Shown one piece after another: positions 16,666-27,211 of a stretch of 64,000 nucleotides of DNA; within the stretch, counting starts at the first letter, position 1; every line of letters begins with the position of its first letter. Location of the stretch: the NCBI GenBank assembly GCA_016709875.1, contig JADJLZ010000004.1, forward strand, positions 120,952 to 184,951, in the 5' to 3' direction. The notes under the pieces are model-generated. The model saw only the letters and a list, made by a program, of their open reading frames with translations. It ran no database searches and was not told the origin of the DNA. This DNA comes from Planctomycetota bacterium (GTDB lineage Bacteria > Planctomycetota > UBA1135 > GCA-002686595). The position numbers were made by a program, and so were the translations under genes.

Positions 16666-19253
16666 AGAGCTTCCCGCTGCCCTTGTTCCTGGCCCTCGTC
16701 TGTGCCTGCGCGGCGCCGGAGCAGCCCGCTCCGAGCGAGAGCGACGCGCCTGTCGGTCCGCGCGCGCAGGGCGGCTACGTCCTCCCGACGCGCCAGGTGG
16801 TCGAGCCCGCGGGCACGACGCTCGCCTTCGATGGCCGTCCGCTCGATCTCGTGGTGTCGCCCGACGGGCGCTTCGTGTTCGTCAAGGAGAAGGGCAGCGT
16901 GCTCACGATCGACGCGCACGACACGACGCTCGTGAGCCGCTACCGCGCGGAGAAGCTTGCTTGCTCGATGCACGGTCTGGCGCTCGCGGGCGACAAGCTC
17001 TACCTCACCGGCACCGAAGATCAACTCTTCGAACTCGCGCTCGCGGCAGACGGGAGCCTTGCGGCCTCGCGCACGCTGCGGATGCCCCAGGCGGAGGTCG
17101 GCGGCGATCCGTACCCCTGCGGAGTCGCGCTTGGCGCGGATGCTGCGACCGCGCTCGTGTGCCTCTCGCGCGGCAACGCGCTCGCGCTCGTCGACTTGCG
17201 CAGCGGAAACGTCACAGCGACGATCCCGGTCGGCATCGCGCCCTACGACGTCGTGCTCTCGCCCGATGGACGCAGCGCGTACGTCTCGAACTTCGGCGGC
17301 CGCCACGCCGTGGCGGGGGACAAGACCGCGCCGAGCTCGGACACGCCGCTCGTCGTCGACGAGCGCGGCGTCGGCGCGAGCGGGACGATCAGCGTGGTCG
17401 ATCTCGAGGCGCGCGCGTGCGTGGCCGAGATCGCCTGCGGCCTGCACCCCTGCGATCTCGTGCTCACGCGCGACGGTTCGCGCTTGTACGCCGCGGCCGC
17501 GAACTCGGACGCCGTCTTCGTGCTCGACACGCGCAAACGGAGAGTGGTCGAGGAGATCTGCGTGCGGCCCGACCCCGCGCTGCCCTTCGGCAGCCTGACC
17601 AACGCGATCGCGCTCTCGCCCGATGAACACACGCTCTACGCCGCGAACGGCGGCAACAACGCGCTCGCTGTCGTGCAGCTTGGGCGTGCGGACTCGAACA
17701 CGCTCGCGGGGTTCATCCCGACCGGCGCGTTCCCGGGCGCGATCGCCGTGAGCGGAGAACGGCTCTTCGTCGCCAACGTGAAGGGCGAGGGCTCGCGCGC
17801 GACGAAGGATGGCCAGAAGGGCTGGCACTCGCCCAACGAGCGCGGCTCGGTCTCCTGCATTCCCGGTTTCGATGCGCAGACGCTCGCGCAGTGGACCGAA
17901 CGCGCACTGCGCAACGCGCGCGTGCCGCAGGCGCAACGAGCCGCCGCGGCGCGCGCGGGCACAGGAGTCGCTGCGCGACCGGTACCGCGCAAAGTCGGCG
18001 AGCCCTCGACCATCGAGCACGTCGTGTACGTGATCAAGGAGAACCGCACCTACGACCAGGTCTTCGGCGATCTCGCGCAGGCGAACGGCGACCCGAGCCT
18101 GTGCATCTTCGGGCGCGAGGTGACGCCCAATCAGCACGCGCTGGCCGAGCGCTTCGTACTGCTCGACAACTACTACTGCAACGGTGTCGTGTCGGCCGAC
18201 GGACACCAGTGGGCGACGCAGGGCGTGGTCGTCGACTACCTGGAGAAGCAATTCGGCGGCTGGACGCGCAGCTACGACCTGGGCACCGACGCGCTGACCT
18301 ACGCCTCCAACGGCTTCCTCTGGGACGCGGTGCTGCTGCGCGGCCTGTCGTTCCGCAACTACGGGGAGATGGACTTCGCGCACATCGATGCGCCCAAGGG
18401 CACGTGGTTCGACGTGCAGCAGGCCGTGCGCGACGGCGGCTTCCGCTCGTCGCGCAGGATCTCACCCGACGAGCTCGCGCGCTACTCCGCGCCGGACTAC
18501 CCCGGCTGGAACATGGCGATCTCCGACCAGCTGCGCATCGACCGCTTTCTCGACGAATTCCGCGAGATGGAGAAGAGCGGCGAATTCCCGAGCTTCACGA
18601 TCGTCTATCTGCCGCAGGACCACACCTCGGGTCTCGACGAGAACTCGCCCACGCCGCGCGCGCACGTCGCGGACAACGATCTCGCCGTCGGAAGGCTGAT
18701 CGAGGCGCTCTCGAAGAGCCGTTTCTGGGCGAGGACGGCGGTCTTCATCAACGAAGACGATCCGCAGAATGGCTGGGATCATGTCGACGGCCACCGCTCG
18801 ACGTGTCTCGTCGTGAGCCCGTGGGCGAAGCGCGGAGCCGTGTTGCACCGCTTCTACAACCAGACTTCGGTGCTGCGCACGATGGAGCTGATCCTGGGAC
18901 TGCCGCCGCTGAGCCAGCAGGACGCGGCGGCCGCGTCGATGGACGAGTGCTTCACCGACGAACCGGACTTCACGTCCTTCGTCGCGCTGCCGAACAGCAT
19001 CCCGCTCGACGAGCGCAACCCGAAGAAGACCGCCCTGGCGAACTCGGCGCTGCCGCTGCTCGCCGAGTCGGACGCGCAGGATCTCTCCGTGCCCGACCGC
19101 ATCGACGACGACGTGTTCAACCGCGTGATCTGGTACTCGGTGCGCGGGGAGCAGCCGTATCCCGCGAGGTTCGCGGGCGCGCACGGCCGCGGGCTCGAGA
19201 GTCTGGGGCTGGAGCTCTCGGATGAGGGCGCGGCGGATGACGACGACGACTGA
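16662..19253 (+). CDS. Lipoprotein with beta-propeller and phosphoesterase (acid phosphatase/phospholipase C-like) domain
   Basis: 863 residues. A lipoprotein-type signal (LALVCACAAP) leads into a YVTN/NHL-like beta-propeller at about 40-390 with repeated SPDGRFVFV, SPDGRSAYVSN, TRDGSRLYAAA and SPDEHTLYAANGG. Residues about 440-760 match the phosphoesterase family (PF04185): HVVYVIKENRTYDQVFGDL, NYYCNGVVSADGHQWA, SFTIVYLPQDHTSG and VFINEDDPQNGWDHVDGHRS, the latter carrying metal-binding Asp/His. Likely an envelope or exported phosphatase/phospholipase; the substrate is unknown. The C-terminus is an Asp run. Coupled to the DUF3472 gene by a 4-nt overlap. Confidence 0.85.
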   Translation: MKSFPLPLFLALVCACAAPEQPAPSESDAPVGPRAQGGYVLPTRQVVEPAGTTLAFDGRPLDLVVSPDGRFVFVKEKGSVLTIDAHDTTLVSRYRAEKLACSMHGLALAGDKLYLTGTEDQLFELALAADGSLAASRTLRMPQAEVGGDPYPCGVALGADAATALVCLSRGNALALVDLRSGNVTATIPVGIAPYDVVLSPDGRSAYVSNFGGRHAVAGDKTAPSSDTPLVVDERGVGASGTISVVDLEARACVAEIACGLHPCDLVLTRDGSRLYAAAANSDAVFVLDTRKRRVVEEICVRPDPALPFGSLTNAIALSPDEHTLYAANGGNNALAVVQLGRADSNTLAGFIPTGAFPGAIAVSGERLFVANVKGEGSRATKDGQKGWHSPNERGSVSCIPGFDAQTLAQWTERALRNARVPQAQRAAAARAGTGVAARPVPRKVGEPSTIEHVVYVIKENRTYDQVFGDLAQANGDPSLCIFGREVTPNQHALAERFVLLDNYYCNGVVSADGHQWATQGVVVDYLEKQFGGWTRSYDLGTDALTYASNGFLWDAVLLRGLSFRNYGEMDFAHIDAPKGTWFDVQQAVRDGGFRSSRRISPDELARYSAPDYPGWNMAISDQLRIDRFLDEFREMEKSGEFPSFTIVYLPQDHTSGLDENSPTPRAHVADNDLAVGRLIEALSKSRFWARTAVFINEDDPQNGWDHVDGHRSTCLVVSPWAKRGAVLHRFYNQTSVLRTMELILGLPPLSQQDAAAASMDECFTDEPDFTSFVALPNSIPLDERNPKKTALANSALPLLAESDAQDLSVPDRIDDDVFNRVIWYSVRGEQPYPARFAGAHGRGLESLGLELSDEGAADDDDD

Positions 19254-19255
19254 GC

Positions 19256-20692
19256 TCAGCGCGGAATTGCGTTGAGCGTGTAGTACGCCGCGTCGTGCAG
19301 CAGCGGCTCGCCCTCGGCGGAACGAAGCTTGACGTGCAGCTCGTGCACGTAGCCCGCGCGCCGGCCGTCGACGGCAATGTGCACGCTCTTCCCGTCGGGC
19401 GCGACGCGCGCTGCGCTCACGTGAAGTGGCCGCTTCTCGACCTCGTCGCTGCCGTAGGTCTCGTGCAGCAGGTAGGTGTAGCTCTCGCCGCTGTAGGAGG
19501 CCAAGTCGGCGGCGCTCGCTGGATCGATCGGCTGCGTGAAATCCAGGTCGAAACCGTCAGGGCTCGCGCGCAGGGCGAGGATCTCGAAGGGCATCTCGCC
19601 GGTCCAGACCAGTCGCTCGAGCCCTGCGCTCTTCGGTCCGAGGCTGCCCCAGCCGCGGTTGGTTTCGCCGCAGAAGAGCGAGCCGTCCTTGCCCCAGCCG
19701 ACGCGCACGACACCGCTCGCGAGTCCGACGCGGAAGGGGAAGCACGCACCTTGCCAGCGGCCGTCGACCTTCTCCAACGCGACGCGCATCACCGAGGACT
19801 GGTACTGGTCGCCGATGAAGATCTGGTGAGCGAAGGGTCCGAACCTGCCGCCCGCCTGGTCCCAGACGAAGCCCGAGGGCGAGCGGCCCATCTTGTCGTA
19901 GGGGAACCACACGGCCGGGAGTCGGAAGCTCGGGATCTGCTTCGACACCTCGGTCATCAGCACCTCGTTCTTGGGGTGGCCCGGATCGGCGAACTTCCAG
20001 AGCGGGTCCTTGCACGAATCGACGCCCCAGGGGTGGCCGTAGAACATGCCCTCTTCGAGCAGCGAGAGCTTGCTCGTGCCGCACCACTCGCCCTGGTTGT
20101 CGCTGTAGAAGATCTCGCCGTCGGGGCTCGTCGCGACACCGCAGGGAGAGCGCAGGCCCGCGCACACCGGCTGCATCGCTCCCTGCGGCGTGATGCGCAG
20201 CGCGAAGCCGCGCCACTTCACACTGCCGAAGGGCTGGTCGCCGAAGGGCCGGTTGCTCGTGACCCAGAAGTTGCCCTCACGGTCGAGTACGGGCCCGAAG
20301 AGGTACTCGTGGTAGTTGCCGCTGATGTTCCAGTCGTCGCAGACGGTCTCGAGCTCGTCCGCGCGGTCGTCGCCGTCGATGTCGCGCATGCGCGAGAGCT
20401 CGGCGCGCTGTGCGACGTAGATCCAGCCCTCGTGCGGCAGCAGACCGAGCGGCTCCTGCAGTCCCTGGGCGTAGAGATGGAAGACCGGCTTCGTGCCCGG
20501 CTCGCCGTAGGCGTTGTCGACGATGTAGACCTCGCCGCGACGCGTGCAGATCATCGGGCGGCCATCCTCGAGCAGCGTGATGCCGCTCACCTCGAGCACG
20601 AGCTCCGCGGGCTGCTCGACGGGCTCGAGGCGGTAGTAGCGCGACTCCTGCGGCACGGCCTGCAAGGCCGCGAAAACCAGCATCGGGATCAC
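19256..20692 (-). CDS. Secreted beta-propeller protein, glucose/sorbosone dehydrogenase-like
   Basis: The 478-residue product starts at GTG 20692, sharing bases with the stop of the cytochrome gene (GTGA), and has a short hydrophobic N-terminus (MLVFAALQAVPQ). The middle resembles the soluble dehydrogenase/NHL propellers of planctomycetes: VSGITLLEDGRPMICTRRGE, GLQEPLGLLPHEGWIYVAQ, GYDDRAD-like calcium-loop text DIDGDDRADELETVCDD, and AHQIFIGDQYQSSVMRV. The C-terminus is a beta-sandwich (FEILALRASPDGFDLDF). It is probably periplasmic and paired with the multihaem cytochrome as an oxidase/electron-acceptor system (inference). Confidence 0.72.
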   Translation of the reverse strand: MIPMLVFAALQAVPQESRYYRLEPVEQPAELVLEVSGITLLEDGRPMICTRRGEVYIVDNAYGEPGTKPVFHLYAQGLQEPLGLLPHEGWIYVAQRAELSRMRDIDGDDRADELETVCDDWNISGNYHEYLFGPVLDREGNFWVTSNRPFGDQPFGSVKWRGFALRITPQGAMQPVCAGLRSPCGVATSPDGEIFYSDNQGEWCGTSKLSLLEEGMFYGHPWGVDSCKDPLWKFADPGHPKNEVLMTEVSKQIPSFRLPAVWFPYDKMGRSPSGFVWDQAGGRFGPFAHQIFIGDQYQSSVMRVALEKVDGRWQGACFPFRVGLASGVVRVGWGKDGSLFCGETNRGWGSLGPKSAGLERLVWTGEMPFEILALRASPDGFDLDFTQPIDPASAADLASYSGESYTYLLHETYGSDEVEKRPLHVSAARVAPDGKSVHIAVDGRRAGYVHELHVKLRSAEGEPLLHDAAYYTLNAIPR

Positions 20693-23403
20693 CAGGTCAC
20701 CTCCACTTCGGCGTGCGCGACATAGGCACCGTCGGCCTCGCGCGAGAACGAGACGTGCGTGTGCAGCGTGGAGCCGGGGCTCGCGCGCAGGTAGAGATCC
20801 TCGATCGGCTTTGGCGAACGCAGCTCGAAGCGCCGCGTGAGGCCGAGAGTGCCCTGGCGCACGAGCGGCACGCAGGACTCCGCGATTTCGACGTCGCGCA
20901 CGCGGTAGCGGAAGGTCGGCCGGCGCTGCGCGTCGTAGCGCGTGCCCAGGCGCTTGAATCCTGCCGCGCGGCCCATCTGCTCGGGCCAAGGCGCGTCGCT
21001 CGACGAGAGGAAGGCGAGTGTGGGCGCCTGCTCGAACTCGAGCAGCTCGTCGCTCTTGGGCCATTCGAGTCCGCCGGCGCGGCCTTCCCACGTCCCGCGC
21101 GCGTTGAAGAAGCGTCCGCGCCAGGCGCACACGAGATGCGAGTTCTCGAGGTCGAAGGCGTAGTGCACGAGCTCGGGGTTGCCGACCAGCAGCGCGCGCG
21201 GGCTGGTGTTCTTCAGGAACACGCCGCACAGGATCGCCTCGGTCGTGGGCACGAGCTCGTACTCGCTGTCGGCCACGACGAGGCCGTCGGGCAGCGGCAT
21301 CGAGCGGCCGAGCGAGACGTAGCTCCAGAGCGCGTCCGCCTGCTGCTTGGGATCGCCGTCGAGGATCGTGCGCGCGGCACTCTTGCCTTGCGCGTCCCAG
21401 AAGATCGGCATGCGCGTGTTCATGCCCAGGGACTTGGGATCGAGCAGGAGCTGCCGGAACCACCCGGGCTTGATGCGCTCGCGCACGTGCGCGAGGTCCA
21501 CAGCCGGGATTCCCAGCGATTTCGTGCCGTCGAAGGCGTGGCACTGGATGCAGCCGAGTCCGCCCGTTCCCGCGAGCTTGCGACCCGTCTCCGCGCTGGC
21601 GGACGAGAAGGCCGGCGCGACGAGGTCCTTGGGCGAACCGTCCACGTGCTCGAAGAGCGCGCCGAGCTCACCGACGTTCGCCGCACCGTACTGCGGCATG
21701 CGCGTGGCGATGTAGGGACGCTCGACGGCGCCCTCGAGCAGCACCTTGGAGATCGCAGCGGGGTAGAGCTTCGAGCCCACGGCGTCGAGGTGCGGCGGAA
21801 GGCGGCCCTCGTTGCCTAGGTCCACTTCGACGCTCGTGCGGAAGTAGGGGAGCTTCTGCTCGTTCGGCCCGCCCTCGCCGTCGCGCGAGTGGCAGGCCAG
21901 ACAGTCCAGGCGCGCGAGCGTGGCGCGCAGCTCCTCTTGCTGCGTGCGCGGCGCGGCGAGCGCGGCGAGATCGCGGGTGACTCCGCGCAGCTGTGCGCGC
22001 TGCTCCGGGGTGAGATCGAAGTGCGGCGAGCGCGGATCGGGTCGCTCGGCGAGGCAGCCGCGTTCGACGCCCGCGGCCAGCTCGGCGAAGGGCCGCGCCG
22101 CGGGCTGCACCACGGGCTGGTTGCCGAGCGTGTGACACGCCGCACAACCGAGCTTCGTGAACGCTCCTCGCCCGCGCGCGGCCTGCTGCGCATCGGCCAC
22201 GAAGGGCTCGGAGGGTGCCACGAAGCTCAGGCTCGAGTGCGACAACACCGCAGCGGGGAGGACCTCTTTCTTTCCGCCGGGCGGTTGCCAGCGCACGCTC
22301 AGTTCCTCGCCGCCGGCGGCCTCGAAGTACGTGATCCGCAGGCCGTGCAGCCCGGGTTCGAGCGTGAGCGCGCCACTGGCTTCCACGGCAGGGTGAATCC
22401 CGTCGTTCGAGACGACGAGCTTCCCGTCGACGTAGAGCATCGAGCCGTCGTCAGAGAGCGTGGAGAATTCGTAGCGGCCGGGCGCGTCGACGCGCACGAA
22501 ACCGCGCAGCACGAGGGCGAAGTCGTCCTCGGGGTGCTGCGAGGGAAGTTGCGAGAGATCCTCGAGCACGCTCGTCGCGCTCGCGCTGCGGCCCTCGAGA
22601 TCGATCGCCGCGCTGTCGAACCTGCCCTCGTAGAGCTCGCACAGGAGACCCGGCGCGGCCAGCGAGTCGCCGCTGCGTGCCTGGGAGCGCAGCAGATAGG
22701 CGGCGATCGAGCGCGCTTCGCTGCCCGAGAGCCGGAGCGAGGGCATGCGCCCGGAGGGGCGAGCGGCGAGCGGGTCGAGGAGGAAGCGGGCGAGCGCGTC
22801 GACCGTCGTGGCGGCGCGCAGCTGCTTCAGGTCGGAATCGGGGTTGGAAACGAGCCCCTGCTCGAGCCCTCCCGTCCAGAGCGGCTCAGCGAGGGAATCG
22901 GCGTCCTCCTCGGCCGCGTGGCAGGCGATGCACCCGACGGAGTGGAAGAGCTGCCGCCCGCGTTCGAGCTCGCTCACGTCGACGGCGGTCGCGCGGGCAT
23001 CGAGCGGGCCGCCGAGCGAGGCGAGGTACTGCACCAGGTCGCCGGCTGTCGCCACGCGCTCGCGTGCCGCGAGTCCTGCGAGCAAGTCCGGCATCGCCGA
23101 GTGTGGCTTCTCCGCACGCGGATCCAGCAGCCACGCGCGCAGCGCTGCGGGCGACTTGCGCGCACCAATCCCGGCCAGGTCGGGGGCCGCCTCGGGCCGC
23201 AGACGCGACTGCACGGCGGGCTGCGCCGCGTGGCAAGCGACGCAGCGCAGGCGCGACATCCGTGCCTGGACTTGTGCGCGCGTTGCGCCGTCGATGGGCG
23301 CGGATTCCACCATCAGGCTCGTCGAACTCGTACTCGAACACGCAGCAGCACAGAGCAGCGCGCCGCCGAGCAGCAGCGCGACAGGGCGGGGGATCCTGAG
23401 CAT
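20689..23403 (-). CDS. Multihaem c-type cytochrome lipoprotein with PA14 domain
   Basis: 904 residues with a lipoprotein signal (LLLGGALLCAAACSS). Five haem-binding CxxCH motifs are visible: CVACH (54-58), CIACH (158-162), CAACH (420-424), CLACH (501-505) and CIQCH (618-622). A PA14 carbohydrate-binding-like domain sits between the second and third (about 254-385, RVDAPGRYEFSTLSDDGSML). The C-terminal ~270 residues are beta-rich with no motif I know. ATG 23403 is chosen because the signal peptide begins there. It is the first gene of a two-gene operon with the propeller protein. Location: periplasmic face of the envelope. Confidence 0.85.
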   Translation of the reverse strand: MLRIPRPVALLLGGALLCAAACSSTSSTSLMVESAPIDGATRAQVQARMSRLRCVACHAAQPAVQSRLRPEAAPDLAGIGARKSPAALRAWLLDPRAEKPHSAMPDLLAGLAARERVATAGDLVQYLASLGGPLDARATAVDVSELERGRQLFHSVGCIACHAAEEDADSLAEPLWTGGLEQGLVSNPDSDLKQLRAATTVDALARFLLDPLAARPSGRMPSLRLSGSEARSIAAYLLRSQARSGDSLAAPGLLCELYEGRFDSAAIDLEGRSASATSVLEDLSQLPSQHPEDDFALVLRGFVRVDAPGRYEFSTLSDDGSMLYVDGKLVVSNDGIHPAVEASGALTLEPGLHGLRITYFEAAGGEELSVRWQPPGGKKEVLPAAVLSHSSLSFVAPSEPFVADAQQAARGRGAFTKLGCAACHTLGNQPVVQPAARPFAELAAGVERGCLAERPDPRSPHFDLTPEQRAQLRGVTRDLAALAAPRTQQEELRATLARLDCLACHSRDGEGGPNEQKLPYFRTSVEVDLGNEGRLPPHLDAVGSKLYPAAISKVLLEGAVERPYIATRMPQYGAANVGELGALFEHVDGSPKDLVAPAFSSASAETGRKLAGTGGLGCIQCHAFDGTKSLGIPAVDLAHVRERIKPGWFRQLLLDPKSLGMNTRMPIFWDAQGKSAARTILDGDPKQQADALWSYVSLGRSMPLPDGLVVADSEYELVPTTEAILCGVFLKNTSPRALLVGNPELVHYAFDLENSHLVCAWRGRFFNARGTWEGRAGGLEWPKSDELLEFEQAPTLAFLSSSDAPWPEQMGRAAGFKRLGTRYDAQRRPTFRYRVRDVEIAESCVPLVRQGTLGLTRRFELRSPKPIEDLYLRASPGSTLHTHVSFSREADGAYVAHAEVEVTW

Positions 23404-23530
23404 GGCGCGGAAGATATCCTGCTTCCCCGCCGGCCGAGGCGGAGAGATCGAAAACACGCTCCCGGGCATCGCCAATCGCTGCCGCGGCGGTTTTCACGTC
23501 GCCCTGGAGCGGCTGCGACGCGCTTCCGGC

Positions 23531-23536
23531 TACAAT
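23531..23536 (+). promoter_or_regulatory. -10 box, probably leaderless transcript
   Basis: TACAAT ends 9 nt before the ATG at 23546 of the small basic protein; this leaves room for at most a few untranslated bases. Confidence 0.5.
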
Positions 23537-23545
23537 GGCGCCCAC

Positions 23546-23839
23546 ATGGCACGCATGTCCAACCGCGATCGCATTGCGCACGCAGCCGCCGAGGCCAAGG
23601 CCGCGGCCGAGGAGAAGGCGGCCAAGAAGGCCACCAAGAAGCCGGCGACGGCGCGCCCCAAGCGCACCGCGGTTCCCGTGCGCATGAAGATCGTCTGGGA
23701 CGTGATGAGTCCGACCGGCGTCAAGGTGAAGACCTTCGCCTACCCCGACAAGGAACTGGCGGAAGCCGAGACCGAGTCGCTCAGCCGCACGACGGGCCGT
23801 TCGCACGTTCTGCGCGCCAACAAGGTCCCGATGGAGTGA
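23546..23839 (+). CDS. Small basic protein with Lys/Ala-rich N-terminus
   Basis: 97 residues. Residues about 10-40 are a Lys/Ala/Glu-rich stretch (EAKAAAEEKAAKKATKKPA) like histone-H1-like tails of planctomycetes. The C-terminal half is a compact beta-type segment, MKIVWDVMSPTGVKVKTFAY followed by LSRTTGRSHVLRANKVPME. It could bind nucleic acid, but no named domain is recognised. It stands alone with its own promoter, divergent from the cytochrome gene and convergent with dbpA. Confidence 0.7.
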   Translation: MARMSNRDRIAHAAAEAKAAAEEKAAKKATKKPATARPKRTAVPVRMKIVWDVMSPTGVKVKTFAYPDKELAEAETESLSRTTGRSHVLRANKVPME

Positions 23840-23854
23840 ACGCGCCGCGCGCGT

Positions 23855-25270
<1,416 letters not shown>

Positions 25271-25373
25271 GTCGGACGCGCTGCACGCGAACACGCATCA
25301 TCCCATGCCGGAGCTCGCGAAGTAAGTCCTGCGTCGGCGGCGCGCCGGGAGCCGCGGCCCGCGCAGGCGCTGT

Positions 25374-25379
25374 TAGGCT
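25374..25379 (+). promoter_or_regulatory. -10 box of the selenoprotein gene
   Basis: TAGGCT ends 11 nt before the ATG at 25391, giving a leaderless or very short-leader mRNA. Confidence 0.4.
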
Positions 25380-25390
25380 GAGCCGCAGTC

Positions 25391-27202
25391 ATGCTCCACG
25401 CGCTCGCACGCTGTGTCGCCTTCGCCTTGCTCGCGGCCGGATTCGCGCCGGCACCTGACCGACTCGCGGAGGAGGTGCAGCGCTGCGTCGCGCTCGCCGC
25501 GGACAAGCAGACGAGCGAGGAGTTCTCGAGCTCGGTGCGTAGCTCGAGCGTGGCACCGCTGCAGCAGGTCGAGGCCGATCTCGCCGCCGGGCGGCGTTTC
25601 GCGGCGCTGCACCGGTTCGCGTCCTTGCGCATCAACCTCGAGGGTGTGCGCTACGTCGACGGACTCGCAGCCGACAAGCGCGACGAGGAAGCCTTCGAAG
25701 CCGAGTGGAAGAGCGTCGGCGAGCGGCTCGCGCGGCACGGCTCGCGCGCGGCGCAACTGCGCGGAATCGCGAACGCGGCCCTGCGCGCGGAGGCCGAGGC
25801 CACGCTGCCGCAGGCGGGGATCCTGCGCGAGGCGAGCCTGGAGTATGCGCGCAGCACGGAGCCGAAGTTCGGACTCTTCTATCTGGGCTCGGCGCTGGCC
25901 GCGGACGACTTCGTGGACCTGTGCGCGAGCCTGGACGTGCACAGCGACAAGCGCCCGCCGTCGCTGCGCTCGGTGCGCGCGGAGATCGACGCGCTGCAGC
26001 AGGAGTTGCTGGCCGCGTACAAGCCGCCGCTCTCCGTCGAGCGGCACTCCGCGTTCATCGGCGCGAGCTCCGCGCTCAAGGAGGCGCGCGCTCTCGATGC
26101 GCAGGGCCGACCCTACGGTGCGCTGTTGCGCATGCTCACGGCGGCGGCGCGCTGCGAGATGCTGCTCGATTCGTCCCCCGCGCCGACCACGGAGGGCCTC
26201 GCGTACCTGATCGACAGCAATGCGACGCGCATCGAGGCGGGGGACGTGGACCACAGCATCGCACAGGTGTTTCTCGAGCTCGCGCGCGCGGAGGTCGCGG
26301 CCGCGCCCGGTACGAGTCCACCGATCGCGGTGGCGATCGCGAAGCGTTCGCTGCCGCTGTATTTCCGCGCGCTCCGGCCCGCCGAACCGACCGCGGAGCC
26401 GGCAAGGGCCGAGGTGGACCTGACGCTCGTGCGCTGGCCCTTCACATGAAACCTCTGCGATCCAGCAGGTCTGCTGGCCCAGAGCGTCGCAGCGGAGTTC
26501 GGTGGACGGGTGCGTTTCGTCGAGGAGGACTATGGCCACTCGGAGCTCGCGCGGCGCTTCGGCGTGACGCGCTACCCGGCGATCTTCGTCGGTGACGTGC
26601 TCGTGGCGACGCCCAATGACTTCGGGTTCTATCCGAAAGAAGGCGGCACGGGCGGGCGCTACGCCTCGATCGACAAGGCCGAGAGCCAGCTGAAGTTCCG
26701 CGCCGACCTCGAGCAGATGCTGAAGCTCATGCTCGAGCACGGGCGAGGATGCGCGCGCGCCGCGGCGTCGCCTGCGCCCGATGCGAGCCTCGCGGAGTGG
26801 CCCGCGCTCGCGCTCGCGGACCTCGAGGGGCACGCGATCACTCGCGCGAGCCTCGCCGGCCGGCCGGTGATCGTCGAGTTCTGGGCGACCTGGTGCCCGC
26901 CGTGCCGCGCCACGTTGCGCTGGCTGGGCGAGTTGAAGCGCCGCTACGGCGAGCAGCTCGCGGTCGTGGCGATCTGCATCGAACCCGAGCCCGCGGCGGT
27001 GCAGAAGCTCGTCGGCGAGCTCGGTCTGCCGTTCCACTGGGTGCTTGGCACGCCCGAGATCGTGCGCGCCTTCGGCGATGTGAGCGCCGTGCCCACGCTG
27101 CACGTCTTCGACGCGCACGGCAAATGCGTGCAGTCGCACTTCGGCGCCACCCCGCAGCTGCACGAGCGCGTCGAGGCGGCGCTGCCAGATCTGCTCAAGT
27201 AG
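25391..27202 (+). CDS. Probable selenoprotein: secreted protein with two thioredoxin-like domains, Sec at in-frame TGA
   Basis: One frame runs 603 residues if the TGA at 26447-26449 is read as selenocysteine 353. Residues 1-22 are a signal peptide. Residues about 23-340 are an unrecognised helical domain. Domain 2 (about 343-460) is a thioredoxin fold: strand EVDLTLVRWPFT, then U-N-L-C (a UxxC redox motif), helix PAGLLAQSVAAEFG, strand RVRFVEEDYG and the cis-Pro type loop TRYPAIFVGD. Domain 3 (about 475-603) is TlpA-like with FWATWCPPC (C502/C505). The next possible start after the TGA (GTG 26510) would cut off the redox motif and first strand. Directly after the TGA lies a hairpin with the same loop and spacing as the E. 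coli fdhF SECIS. Role: envelope thiol-disulfide chemistry (inference). If Sec is not inserted, the gene gives a 352-residue truncated protein. Confidence 0.85.
26450..26484 (+). promoter_or_regulatory. Bacterial SECIS element (selenocysteine insertion hairpin)
   Basis: Immediately 3' of the in-frame TGA: CCAGCA (26462-26467) pairs with TGCTGG (26472-26477) around loop GGTC, and a lower stem CTCTG (26453-26457) pairs with CAGAG (26480-26484). The core GCAGGTCTGC is identical to the apical part of the E. coli fdhF SECIS, and the loop begins 18 nt after the TGA as in fdhF. Expected ligand: SelB. Confidence 0.85.
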
Positions 27203-27211
27203 CCATCGCGC

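Noticed and set aside
26446..26595. ATG at 26446 overlapping the TGA (ATGA) as a coupled start
   Set aside because: It opens the wrong frame for the thioredoxin domain and gives a sequence without family resemblance.
26510..27202. Thioredoxin-like protein as a separate gene starting at GTG 26510
   Set aside because: This start removes the first strand and the redox motif of the fold, and the same frame is open back to the TGA and continues the upstream ORF.
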